A stretch of 64,000 nucleotides of DNA from Bacteroidales bacterium. Lineage in GTDB: Bacteria; Bacteroidota; Bacteroidia; Bacteroidales; UBA4417. Positions within the stretch are counted from its first letter, which is position 1. Each line of letters opens with the position of its first letter. The position numbers were made by a program, and so were the translations under genes. Under the pieces are notes generated by a model. The model saw only the letters and a list, made by a program, of their open reading frames with translations. It ran no database searches and was not told where the DNA came from. Shown here piece after piece: positions 33,579 through 41,706 of this stretch. The stretch lies in NCBI GenBank assembly GCA_016707785.1, contig JADJGZ010000001.1, positions 124,001-188,000 on the forward strand, in the 5' to 3' direction.

Positions 33579-35924
33579 ATGATGCAATTGAAGTTAGTCA
33601 AGACTTTTTTCCTGGTATCCTGTCTGCTATCAGGTATTCCAGCTATTACACAAACTGCTTCTTGTCTCAAAGGCCGGGTTATTCATGCTGAAACAGGATT
33701 GGCTGTTTCTTCAGCACACATCAGGTTTTCAGAATCCTCTGGAACAGCCAGTGATTCTCAAGGGATTTTTGAACTGTGCGGATTGAGAGGTTCAGCAGTT
33801 AGAATTACGATCAGTTGCCTGGGATTTACCTCCCTGGATACTCTTGTAAAAACTGAATCATATGGTAAGATATTGATTATTAAGCTCAGACCTTCACAAA
33901 TATTGATGGATGAGCTAGTGGTTACTGCTACAAGGACCGACAATTCCATTCTTGAAACTCCCGTCAGGGTCAATTTGATCAGCCCGAAATTTATCGCCAA
34001 TTCACCTGTCAGGACAGTGGATGAAATACTCAAATATGCACCTGGTGTCAATTGGAGCAGGCCTTTTGGGGTTTTTAGCACTAAAGCCATTGTTACCATG
34101 CGTGGATTGAGTGGTAAAGAACAGGGCAGGGTGATGGTACTACTGGATGGTATTCCTATTAATAAATCGGATGGGGGCACTGTGGATTGGAATATGATTG
34201 ATATGGAAATGGTACGCAAAGTAGAAATCACTAAAGGTGCCGGATCAGCATTGTATGGTGGTAATGCAATGGGTGGAGTAATCAATATTATTACACAACC
34301 TCCTGCTGAAAAATTGTACACACGGGCTTCACTTGAATTTGGCACCTTCAATACCATGGGTGCTAAGGTTATGGCCGGCGGAAATAAAGCCCTGAAAAGT
34401 CCTGCCAATAAGATGTATTGGGGAGTGAGTACCTTTTATCGTCAGAGTGATGGATACATCACACAATCTGAAGCCGACAGATTAGCCAATCCTTACATTA
34501 TTAAATCAAACCTGATGGAATTCGGGATAAATGCCCGCACTGGACTTAAACTGGGAGAAAAACATCGAATTGAGGCTGTGATTAACTATTACAACGATCA
34601 TCGCGGAACAGGCGAGAAAGTGCATCTGGAAGATGGAAACGTTACCGATCATGATTCCTATGGCCTTACCCTTAATTACAAAGGAAAAATCGGCAACATG
34701 AATATGAATTCCTCTTTATTCAGTCTTACCGAGAATTACAAGAAGGTTAATGAATACCTGAAAGATGACTATACCTGGTATGATGTGCTCTCAGTAAGAA
34801 GAGACTTTGGATGGATATCAACTGTCTCACAAAAAGCCGGAAAGTCAAATCTATTGACCGCAGGTTTCGACTACAAAAATGGCTCTGTGGATGCTTACGA
34901 TAAATATTTCACCTCGACAGATATTGTCTTTAACGAAGGCAGGATGCATACTTTTGCAGTCTATGCGCAGGATGAGATAAGCTTGATGGATGGCCGTTTC
35001 CGGATGATTGCAGGTATCCGGTATGACAGGGCTACCTTTTACGACGGGTCATTCAGGATTGAGAACCCCAGCCCCGAAACCTCCTTTATGAATGAGTATG
35101 AAGTGCCGGATATGCCCGAACAAAGCTGGGGCGCACTCAGTCCTCGCTTATCACTGCAATATAAACTGAAGGAAAAAGGCCGGGTTTATGCCATGTATTC
35201 ACGAGGATTCAGGCCTTCAGTCCTGGATGATCTTTGCAGGTCGGGAAGGATAAAAGGAGGATTTAAGATTGCAAATCCAGCCCTTCAGCCGGAGTATCTT
35301 GATAATTTTGAATTAGGAGCCGACTGGAAACCTTTCAATCGGTTACAATGGAATGCTTCTCTGTTCTATTCCAAGGGCAAGGATTTCCAATATTATGTTT
35401 CAAACGGGCAGACCATTGATATGGACTTTGGTGAGAGGCCGATTTTTATACGTGCTAATATTTCTGATGTTGAAATGGCAGGCGCTGAGACTGAAATTCG
35501 TCTTGAAGTGAATTCCCAACTCCAGCTTTTTGCCAATTATTGCTATTCAAAGTCACGAATTCTGGAATACAGAAGAATCGATCAAAATGATACAATCGAC
35601 CTGGCCGGTAAATACTTCACAGATGTTCCTGAGCATATCATTTCGGCAGGTGCCACCTGGAATCATCCATTTATTAATCTGAGCCTGTTATATCATTACA
35701 ATGGTGCAATGTATGTGAATGACCATAATACTGTTGATGAGGTGCTTCTTATAAGTCAATATCCTGCCTATTCAACATTTGATATCAAGGTCTGGAAAGA
35801 ATTCCTGGGCAAATTCAAAGCGTCTCTTTTTATCCAGAATGCTTTTAATACCAAATACTACGACAGTAAATATGCTGTCTGTCCCGGCCGCTTTATTACA
35901 GCTGAAATATCCTTTAAACTCTGA
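33579..35924 (+). CDS. TonB-dependent outer-membrane receptor
   Basis: Receptor of 781 residues (start ATG at 33579, or the adjacent ATG at 33582). A signal peptide covers about 1-25. A carboxypeptidase-regulatory-like domain (about 28-112, LKGRVIHAETGLAVSSAHI) is followed by a TonB box region (DELVVTATRT), plug domain (about 120-245, VDEILKYAPGVNWSRP, MRGLSGKEQGRVMVLLDGIPIN, GAGSALYGGNAMGGVINII) and a 22-strand barrel ending AEISFKL. It is of the siderophore/vitamin type, not SusC. Plug motifs place it with heme/cobalamin-like receptors, but the substrate is not determined. It sits between two lipoproteins and a molybdopterin-fold protein with gaps of 10 and 5 bases. Confidence 0.92.
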   Translation: MMQLKLVKTFFLVSCLLSGIPAITQTASCLKGRVIHAETGLAVSSAHIRFSESSGTASDSQGIFELCGLRGSAVRITISCLGFTSLDTLVKTESYGKILIIKLRPSQILMDELVVTATRTDNSILETPVRVNLISPKFIANSPVRTVDEILKYAPGVNWSRPFGVFSTKAIVTMRGLSGKEQGRVMVLLDGIPINKSDGGTVDWNMIDMEMVRKVEITKGAGSALYGGNAMGGVINIITQPPAEKLYTRASLEFGTFNTMGAKVMAGGNKALKSPANKMYWGVSTFYRQSDGYITQSEADRLANPYIIKSNLMEFGINARTGLKLGEKHRIEAVINYYNDHRGTGEKVHLEDGNVTDHDSYGLTLNYKGKIGNMNMNSSLFSLTENYKKVNEYLKDDYTWYDVLSVRRDFGWISTVSQKAGKSNLLTAGFDYKNGSVDAYDKYFTSTDIVFNEGRMHTFAVYAQDEISLMDGRFRMIAGIRYDRATFYDGSFRIENPSPETSFMNEYEVPDMPEQSWGALSPRLSLQYKLKEKGRVYAMYSRGFRPSVLDDLCRSGRIKGGFKIANPALQPEYLDNFELGADWKPFNRLQWNASLFYSKGKDFQYYVSNGQTIDMDFGERPIFIRANISDVEMAGAETEIRLEVNSQLQLFANYCYSKSRILEYRRIDQNDTIDLAGKYFTDVPEHIISAGATWNHPFINLSLLYHYNGAMYVNDHNTVDEVLLISQYPAYSTFDIKVWKEFLGKFKASLFIQNAFNTKYYDSKYAVCPGRFITAEISFKL

Positions 35925-35929
35925 TCCAT

Positions 35930-36931
35930 ATGCTGAAGAAAATTAGTGTTTTAATGTTGATGCTGGTACCATTCCTCCTGAATGCCCAGACCAACGATTT
36001 TTATGATGATGCCGAAACTAACCTGCTACCACTGGGAACCATCACTATTGGCGGAGAAATTTCTAATCCGGGAATTGTGGATGTGTCCGCATTACAACTT
36101 CGTTCAGTTGTGGTCAAAGAAGCCGTACTACATGAAACAACCGACCAGTTTACAGGGGCCTACCGTTTCGATGGTTATTCCTTATATGATCTGCTTAACC
36201 AGGTAGTATTGAAGAAAAAGAATGAAGCAGCATTTCCACCCATCATCGACCTGTATGTGGAAGTGGAGAATGATAAGGGTGATAAGGTGGTTCTAAGCTG
36301 GGGTGAGATTTATTATCCTATCCATCGTCATGAAATTCTTATTGCCACTCAAGTAGCCAGAATTGTTCCTTCCAAAACCAAGGAGTTGTGGCCTTTGCCT
36401 GTAGAATCAAAATTAGTAGTTGCTTCCGACCTTTTAACTCATCGCAATATTTCGAACCCTACAAAAATTACTGTGCGGTCATATGAAGGGGAATTTACCA
36501 TTAAGAAAGGGATGAAACCCATGTATGCAGATTCCTTTTCTATCCTCGATGGAAAAGCGATCAAAGAAACTGTTACGAATTTACCAGGTTTATCCTCAAT
36601 GATTTTTCCTTCCGTATTTTATGGCCGGGGAACCGGGATTCATGGAACTACACCTTTTGAAGGGGTCTTATTAAAAGATGTGCTGGCTAAATATTTTGCA
36701 AAAGATGTGGAAAGCCTTAAAACAGGAATTTTTGTCATGACCGGCAAGGATGGCTATCATGCTGTGTATACTTACAGTGAGGTAATGAACCGAAATGACC
36801 AGGCAGAAGTACTTCTTTTCAACTCAGCCAAAGATGAAGATGGCGGTTATTTCAAACTCTTTCCTGCCGCCGATTTCTTCTCCGACAGAGCCATTAAATC
36901 CCTGGAATCGATTCGGTTTGATAGAGATTAG
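35930..36931 (+). CDS. Exported molybdopterin-fold (SUOX-like) protein lacking cysteine
   Basis: Exported protein of 333 residues (signal about 1-19, LLNAQ). Two regions resemble the sulfite-oxidase-type molybdopterin-binding fold: GGEISNPGIVDVSALQL then YRFDGYSLYDLLNQV, and FEGVLLKDVLAKYF then VMTGKDGYHAVYTYSEV. The paired arrangement suggests an internal duplication. The protein contains no cysteine, so the usual cysteine ligand to molybdenum is absent, and it may bind a ligand instead of catalysing. It starts 5 bases after the receptor gene and is probably the last gene of the operon. The family call is by motif only. The stop codon lies within the first copy of a downstream repeat word. 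Confidence 0.7.
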   Translation: MLKKISVLMLMLVPFLLNAQTNDFYDDAETNLLPLGTITIGGEISNPGIVDVSALQLRSVVVKEAVLHETTDQFTGAYRFDGYSLYDLLNQVVLKKKNEAAFPPIIDLYVEVENDKGDKVVLSWGEIYYPIHRHEILIATQVARIVPSKTKELWPLPVESKLVVASDLLTHRNISNPTKITVRSYEGEFTIKKGMKPMYADSFSILDGKAIKETVTNLPGLSSMIFPSVFYGRGTGIHGTTPFEGVLLKDVLAKYFAKDVESLKTGIFVMTGKDGYHAVYTYSEVMNRNDQAEVLLFNSAKDEDGGYFKLFPAADFFSDRAIKSLESIRFDRD

Positions 36932-37175
36932 AAGATGTTGAGATTAGGAGATGAGGAGATGGAGATTAGGAGATTAGGAGATTAGGAGATTGGAGATTAG
37001 GAGATGTGGAGATTAGGAGATGAGGATGAGGAGATTAGGAGATGAGGAGATGAGGAGATGAGGGAGATGAGGAGATTAGGAGATGGAGATGAGGAGATGA
37101 GGAGATGAGGAGATGTGGAGATTAGGAGATGAGGGGATGAGGAGATTAGGAGATGAGGGGATTAGGAGATGACCC
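36932..37175. repeat. GAGATTAGGAGATGAG tandem word repeat
   Basis: About 240 bases built almost solely from the words GAGATTAG, GAGATGAG and GAGATGTG in irregular order. The array starts at the stop codon of the molybdopterin-fold gene, whose last codons (GAT AGA GAT TAG) are already the repeat word. It has no spacers, so it is not a CRISPR. Its minus-strand translation (SSPHLLISSSP) is spurious. Confidence 0.85.
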
Positions 37176-37410
37176 GAAGAGTAGCCTTTCAATTTGATAA
37201 GAAGACCAGGGATTCCTGTCCTCATTAGCGGAGCCGAAAGGGGATTTACAGAGTGATAAAACAATCCGGAAGACACCCCCTTTAAGCAGGGGATCTGGGA
37301 ACTTGGTCGCCAACTGGCGGATGGATTTTGGACTTTGGACTTGAACCGTAAATACTGCCCCAATCGGAATCTCATCAACAAAGCTTAATCCCACCTTATT
37401 CAGAAGTTCT
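37176..37410. other. Non-coding remainder of the convergent gap
   Basis: Continues the gap between convergent genes without a gene. It contains the word GTCGCCAACTGGCGGATGG (37306-37324), followed by TTTGGACTTTGGACTTG. A close relative of this composite is at 59091-59125. A short stretch ACACCCCCTTTAAGCAGGGG may fold locally. Confidence 0.5.
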
Positions 37411-37531
37411 CAGCACTCAGCACTCGGCACCCAGCACTCAGCACCAAAAGCCAAAGGTTCCACATTGGGGCACTCAGTACCCAGCACCCCTCAGCACTCA
37501 GCACCCTCAGCACCAGCACCCAGCACCAGCA
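37411..37531. repeat. CAGCACTCAGCACCCAGCAC word repeat
   Basis: About 120 bases of CAGCACTCAG, CACCCAGCAC and CAGCACCCTCAG words, broken once by CCAAAGGTTCCACATTGGGG. The array ends three bases from the stop codon of the minus-strand lipoprotein gene. It is the same family as 7711-7759. Confidence 0.85.
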
Positions 37532-37534
37532 CAC

Positions 37535-38044
37535 CTATTTAAGTGTAGTAAACCCCTTAAAATCCCCTGCTTCAATCCGGGCATTAAGCTCCTCGGTAAG
37601 GTTGCTGAAGCTGTTACGCAGTCCACAGGCATACATTTTCTTGATGGGATCAGCATCCACAACCATTTTAAGCAGTTCATCGGCTAAAGGAGTTTTAGGT
37701 AAGGCAGCATATTCCTCATATTTCAGCTTAATAAATGCAACATCCGGGGTAATGCCCCGGTTATCAAGAAAATATCCGTTCTTCAACTGAGTTGGGTAAG
37801 CCAGTGCACCATTGGTATAAACATCCCTGATATCAGGGTAGGAAACAACTGACTTTTTGTCGGCTGACAGTATGATTGGAACCAGTTGTGAGTAATCAGC
37901 CCTGGTTTGGTAAATAATTACTTGTGGGGCAGGGAGTTTTGACATGGTCGCAGCATTTTTTGATGATTTATGACACACGCAGCAAGAACTGAGCATTAAG
38001 ACTGATGCCAGGACCAGGAGGAAGAAAGATATTGATTTATTCAT
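37535..38044 (-). CDS. Small lipoprotein of unknown function
   Basis: Lipoprotein of 169 residues, lipobox LSS-Cys21 followed by CVCHKSSK. The mature part (PQVIIYQTRADYSQLVPIILSADKKSVVSYPDI, LKNGYFLDNRGITPDVAFIKLKYEEYAALP) belongs to a type often seen in Bacteroidota, but I cannot attach a function. There are no catalytic signatures. A promoter box lies 15 bases before the start. The 3' end abuts the CAGCAC repeat. Confidence 0.75.
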   Translation of the reverse strand: MNKSISFFLLVLASVLMLSSCCVCHKSSKNAATMSKLPAPQVIIYQTRADYSQLVPIILSADKKSVVSYPDIRDVYTNGALAYPTQLKNGYFLDNRGITPDVAFIKLKYEEYAALPKTPLADELLKMVVDADPIKKMYACGLRNSFSNLTEELNARIEAGDFKGFTTLK

Positions 38045-38059
38045 TGGATTGATTTTTTA

Positions 38060-38067
38060 CAAATTTA
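38060..38067 (-). promoter_or_regulatory. -7 box for the minus-strand lipoprotein
   Basis: On the minus strand TAAATTTG matches TAnnTTTG, 15 bases upstream of the ATG at 38044. Confidence 0.45.
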
Positions 38068-38097
38068 TAAAATTGAACTACTTTTGTTAAAAAAAAG

Positions 38098-38105
38098 TAC
38101 CTTTG
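38098..38105 (+). promoter_or_regulatory. -7 box for the DUF1573 gene
   Basis: TACCTTTG matches TAnnTTTG. A second match, TACTTTTG, lies at 38079-38086. The leader to the ATG at 38220 would be about 110 bases, so either box may be used. Confidence 0.4.
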
Positions 38106-38219
38106 ATTTTCCTTTAATCAAGGAAATTCTGGCACGAAAATTGAGAATATTCAGCCGGTTTTCGAACCGAACGAACAAAAAGCATATTTTAAAGTTTAAT
38201 CTCTATAATTTCCTACACA

Positions 38220-38678
38220 ATGAAAAGAGTTCTGTTTACCCTAATGATCAGTTTGGTTGTAATGGCATTAGCCGCTCAAAATGCAACCCCGGTTCCTGCA
38301 GTGAATAAAAATGCCCCAACCATCAATTTTGAAAAAACAACCCATGATTATGGTACAGTTGTTAAAGGTGGTGATGGTGTATGTGAGTTCAAATTTAAAA
38401 ATACAGGAGTTGAACCTCTCATACTGTCAAATGTAACTTCATCATGTGGTTGCACAGTTCCTGAGTGGCCCAGGGAACCCATCCTCAAAGGAAAATCAAA
38501 TGTTATCAAGGTAAAATATGATACAAACCGTGTTGGACCCATTAATAAAACTGTTACAGTAACATCAAATGCTTCAAATACTTCTGTTCAGCTGCATATT
38601 ATTGGGACTGTTGTTGAAAAAGTAGATGGTGCCAGTATGCCTGTTAAAAATGAAGGTGCTGCTCCCATAGCTAAATAA
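38220..38678 (+). CDS. DUF1573 domain-containing exported protein
   Basis: Exported protein of 152 residues. A signal peptide (about 1-19) is followed by one DUF1573 domain (about 32-135), an Ig-like fold recognised from FEKTTHDYGTVVKGGDGVCEFKFKNTG, the SSCGCTVPEWP cysteine motif and the KVKYDTNRVGPINKTVTVTSN strand pair. The function in Bacteroidota is not established; members are usually periplasmic or surface proteins. A clear terminator follows, and the gene is probably monocistronic. Confidence 0.9.
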   Translation: MKRVLFTLMISLVVMALAAQNATPVPAVNKNAPTINFEKTTHDYGTVVKGGDGVCEFKFKNTGVEPLILSNVTSSCGCTVPEWPREPILKGKSNVIKVKYDTNRVGPINKTVTVTSNASNTSVQLHIIGTVVEKVDGASMPVKNEGAAPIAK

Positions 38679-38701
38679 TATTTATTTCCCCTCACTTTTA
38701 G

Positions 38702-38730
38702 GCCCGGATGTACGTCATTCCGGGCTTTTT
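38702..38730 (+). terminator. Intrinsic terminator after the DUF1573 gene
   Basis: Stem GCCCGGA with TCCGGGC (7 bp), 10-nt loop, followed by TTTTT. It lies 24 bases after the stop codon. Confidence 0.8.
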
Positions 38731-38987
38731 CATTTTATTAATATACTTCTCTTCAAACCTGACTAGTTCAGTACTGTATCCATCATTTCAGTTATTTCCT
38801 CTGTCTGTGAAGAATTGTCAGGGACCTTCACCTGCCGGCAGGCCTGGTTCTGCAATACTTTCTCATTTTATAGCTATTGCTTTAAAGATATATTTATCTG
38901 AGGAATATATTTTTAAAAGTCTTTACCCACCTGTTGTGAAATCCTTACTTTTGCCCTGTTTTTCCAACCAACTCAAAATTATTTATC
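38731..38987. other. Upstream region of the aminotransferase gene
   Basis: Gap without a gene. It includes CTGCCGGCAGGCCTGG, a short palindromic GC word standing out against AT-rich surroundings, and the promoter box at 38946. Nothing else is recognisable. Confidence 0.4.
38946..38953 (+). promoter_or_regulatory. -7 box for the aminotransferase gene
   Basis: TACTTTTG matches TAnnTTTG exactly, 34 bases before the ATG at 38988. Confidence 0.5.
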
Positions 38988-40187
38988 ATGCCTACCATCT
39001 CATTACGTGGCCAACAAATGCCGGCTTCTCCGATTCGTAAATTGGTTCCTTATGCAGAATCAGCAAAAAAAAGAGGGGTTAAAGTTTATCATCTTAATAT
39101 TGGACAGCCTGATATCCGTACTCCTGAAGTTGCACTCGATGCAATCCGGAATTATGATGGGAAAGTAATCGAATATAGCCATTCGGCTGGGAATGAATCT
39201 TATCGCAGGGCATTGGCTGAAAGTTATGGTAAAATTGGCATTACCGTTGACCATGAACAAATACTAATTACTACCGGTGGTTCAGAGGCAATTCTTTTTG
39301 CCTTGTTTTCCTGCATGAACCCAGGGGATGAAATTATTATCCCTGAACCTTTCTATACTAATTATAATGCATTTGCCTTAACTGCCAATGTGGTGGTAAA
39401 ACCCATCACAGCTAAGATTGAGGATGGATTTGCTTTGCCTCCTATTAGTGAGTTCGAGAAAGTGATCACACCAAGAACCAAGGCAATCATGGTATGCAAT
39501 CCTAATAATCCCACCGGTTACCTTTATAGCCGTCAGGAATTGGAACAATTGCGCGACCTTGTATTGAAACATGATTTATATCTTTTTGCAGATGAGGTAT
39601 ATAGAGAGTTCTGCTATGGTGGGAATGAGCATTTTTCAGTGATGAAACTGGAAGGTCTGGAACAACATGCCATCATGATGGATTCAGTTTCAAAAAGATA
39701 TAGCGAATGTGGCGTACGAATTGGTGCACTTGTAACCCGTAATACAGGTATTCTCCAATCAGCACTGAAATATGCCCAGGCAAGGCTGAGCCCACCCTCA
39801 CTCGGACAAGTAGTAGGGGAGGCCTCATTAAAAACAGGCGCCGAATATTTCAGGGAAGTCTATGATGAATATATCCATCGCCGCGATTTCGTGATTGAGG
39901 CTCTGAATAAAATTCCGGGCGTTTTCGCTCCTAAACCAAAAGGTGCTTTCTATGCCATCGTCCGCCTTCCGATTGATGATAGTGATACCTTCTGCCAGTG
40001 GCTGCTCGAGGATTTCAGCTATAACAACCAAACCGTGATGCTGGCTCCAGCCTCAGGTTTTTATGCGACACCCGGACTAGGTAAGGATGAAGTTCGTATC
40101 GCTTACGTATTAAAGAAGGAAGACCTTGCAAATGCCGTGATTTGTTTGGGTGAAGCATTGAAGGTTTATCCGGGATTGGTGAAATAA
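38988..40187 (+). CDS. Class I/II aminotransferase (aspartate-aminotransferase-like)
   Basis: Cytoplasmic PLP enzyme of 399 residues, fold type I. Visible landmarks are YHLNIGQPDIRTP (substrate loop), TTGGSEAI (phosphate cup), CNPNNPTGYLYS (Asn174), ADEVYREF (Asp202, Tyr205), Schiff-base lysine Lys236 in DSVSKRYSECGVRIG, and a substrate-arginine region near the end (GKDEVRIAYVL). It resembles AspC/PatA-type enzymes acting on aspartate, alanine or aromatic amino acids; specificity is not resolvable. It has its own promoter and is followed by a palindromic repeat with a T run that could terminate it. Confidence 0.9.
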   Translation: MPTISLRGQQMPASPIRKLVPYAESAKKRGVKVYHLNIGQPDIRTPEVALDAIRNYDGKVIEYSHSAGNESYRRALAESYGKIGITVDHEQILITTGGSEAILFALFSCMNPGDEIIIPEPFYTNYNAFALTANVVVKPITAKIEDGFALPPISEFEKVITPRTKAIMVCNPNNPTGYLYSRQELEQLRDLVLKHDLYLFADEVYREFCYGGNEHFSVMKLEGLEQHAIMMDSVSKRYSECGVRIGALVTRNTGILQSALKYAQARLSPPSLGQVVGEASLKTGAEYFREVYDEYIHRRDFVIEALNKIPGVFAPKPKGAFYAIVRLPIDDSDTFCQWLLEDFSYNNQTVMLAPASGFYATPGLGKDEVRIAYVLKKEDLANAVICLGEALKVYPGLVK

Positions 40188-40213
40188 TCCTTTTGCGAAA
40201 ATTTAATTGTGAT

Positions 40214-40301
40214 TAACGTAGAGACAAGGCTTGCCTTGTCTCTACGTTATTTTTTGCCTTGTCTCTACGTTATTGTTTGCCTTGTCTCTACGTTATTTTT
40301 T
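40214..40301. repeat. Palindromic REP-like element with three half-site copies
   Basis: A 17-bp inverted repeat (TAACGTAGAGACAAGGC, loop TT, complement) at 40214-40249 is followed by six T and then two further direct copies of the right arm, GCCTTGTCTCTACGTTA, at 40256-40272 and 40279-40295 (period 23). The first unit has the form of an intrinsic terminator for the aminotransferase. Copies of CGTAGAGACAAGGC-type palindromes are widespread intergenic repeats in some bacterial genomes. Confidence 0.85.
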
Positions 40302-40409
40302 GCCTTGATCCTTCCTTAATATTTTAATTATTAAAAGATTAATTTTTCATTCTTCCGTAATTGAAATAAAATACGCCGAACGGCTAATGGTCAAACATAT
40401 GTAGGAATC

Positions 40410-40417
40410 TAATTTTG
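40410..40417 (+). promoter_or_regulatory. -7 box for the secreted-protein cluster
   Basis: TAATTTTG matches TAnnTTTG exactly, 48 bases before the ATG at 40466. Confidence 0.5.
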
Positions 40418-40465
40418 TCGGGTAACAATTTGGTAAATACAAAATAATAAACCAAAACCCTGACA

Positions 40466-41485
40466 ATGAAAACTACATCCTTCCTGTTAACTTTCCTGGT
40501 AGCCATATTATATTTTTCTTCCAATGCCCAGGAAACAGATCCTAAATTGGTTAAAGCTTTCGATAAGGCTATGACCATCGAAAAATTCCTGGCGCTGCCT
40601 GATGATGATTTCTGGAAATACAGCAAACCAATGATGTACCAGAACCAGGGCTTCGACGACGGTCATGGGATGTTCACCTGGCCTCCATCAATGAAGGTTT
40701 TTCCAAAAAGAGTGGGGCTTCTTTCATTTATTGTATTTGATCCTGGCTTTTTTGATGCGAAAGTAAAGAAGTATGGTGGTCCTGATATTTCATATACCGT
40801 GACTACAACAAAAAGTGCTTCAATTTCAATCGATAATACTCGGGCAATGGCTGGTTTCATTTATGAGGAAGCTTTGCCAGAACTAAAAGAGAACTTTAAG
40901 TATTTTGGGTCAGAACTTCTAACACCGGAAGAATTTATTACATCAGATGCGATTCGTCAGGCCTATAATTCTTTCAACTACGAAGAGAAAGCAAGTGCGA
41001 AGGTGTTTAGCGGTGAAAGTGCTGCCAATACCATTGCTGTCCCTGAAGGGCAGAATTTCTTTTATGCCGAAAACTTTACGGTTCCCGGATTTGTAAAAGC
41101 TATTGGTCCCAAAGCAGAAGAATTAGGACTTGATGCTGTGCTCATTATAAAAATCGAAATGGGAATTGATGATAAAGGGACTATTTCTGTACAATCGATG
41201 AATTATGCCATGTATGGGAAAAATCCTACACCAAAGGATCCTGATAAGCGATATGTGGCTGTTAACCCTGCTACCGGGTATAACGACTATGTGGTTTATT
41301 CAGCTAAGAAACTGGGAGGTGAGAAAGAAGCTGCCATGAATGTGGTTCTCTCAATGGAAAACAAAACCAGTAAGGTTTACCGCTTCGAGGGGATTGGAAA
41401 ACTTGTGAATAAACTGGCTTTGGGGGCAAACTATGAATTAAATATGTGGATTAAAGGTGATTGGAAGCCATTCAAATACAAATAA
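40466..41485 (+). CDS. Exported protein of unknown function
   Basis: Unrecognised protein of 339 residues with a signal peptide (about 1-22, FSSNAQ). The mature protein is globular and lacks transmembrane segments. It is rich in aromatic residues near the N-terminus (DDDFWKYSKPMMYQNQGFDDGHGMFTWPP) and has two lipoprotein-like repeats of KYGG and KKLGGEKE. A central DAVLIIKIEMGIDDKGTISVQSMNYAMYG strand pair suggests a beta-rich fold. It is the first of four short exported genes that run to a terminator at 42811. Confidence 0.7.
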   Translation: MKTTSFLLTFLVAILYFSSNAQETDPKLVKAFDKAMTIEKFLALPDDDFWKYSKPMMYQNQGFDDGHGMFTWPPSMKVFPKRVGLLSFIVFDPGFFDAKVKKYGGPDISYTVTTTKSASISIDNTRAMAGFIYEEALPELKENFKYFGSELLTPEEFITSDAIRQAYNSFNYEEKASAKVFSGESAANTIAVPEGQNFFYAENFTVPGFVKAIGPKAEELGLDAVLIIKIEMGIDDKGTISVQSMNYAMYGKNPTPKDPDKRYVAVNPATGYNDYVVYSAKKLGGEKEAAMNVVLSMENKTSKVYRFEGIGKLVNKLALGANYELNMWIKGDWKPFKYK

Positions 41486-41530
41486 TATTTGTTCCCTCTT
41501 TCAATAATCAGCTCCTTAATGCTTTACAAC

Positions 41531-41698
41531 ATGATCAGAAAACTATTCTTCCCTATGTCCTTTTTGCTTTTTGTTGCCTTCTTTTTAGCGGCCTGCGAAA
41601 AAAATACAGATCCTTCTGATGAGAATGACGGTAATGATTCTACAGCTAATAAAAAAAGGTACTGTTATTTCAATCATCATTCATTTTCTGATGTATAA
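41531..41698 (+). CDS. Very short lipoprotein, possibly truncated
   Basis: A 55-residue frame with a clear lipoprotein signal (FVAFFLAAC) and an acidic linker (EKNTDPSDENDGNDS). It ends a few codons after a run of seven A (41651-41657). No mature domain remains. Either it is a genuine small lipoprotein, or the frame is cut at the A run; the other frames past it do not yield a convincing domain, so I cannot decide. It lies between two exported proteins. Confidence 0.4.
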   Translation: MIRKLFFPMSFLLFVAFFLAACEKNTDPSDENDGNDSTANKKRYCYFNHHSFSDV

Positions 41699-41706
41699 CG
41701 ACTAAA

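Noticed and set aside
36940..37170. CRISPR array
   Set aside because: Words vary in order and length and there are no unique spacers; no cas genes are in the window.
37076..37394. Two overlapping minus-strand frames rich in SSPNLLI
   Set aside because: They translate the GAGATTAG repeat array and show no protein-like composition.
41640..41705. Frameshift in the 55-residue lipoprotein at the A7 run
   Set aside because: Neither alternative frame after the run gives a convincing domain, so a break cannot be claimed, though it remains possible.
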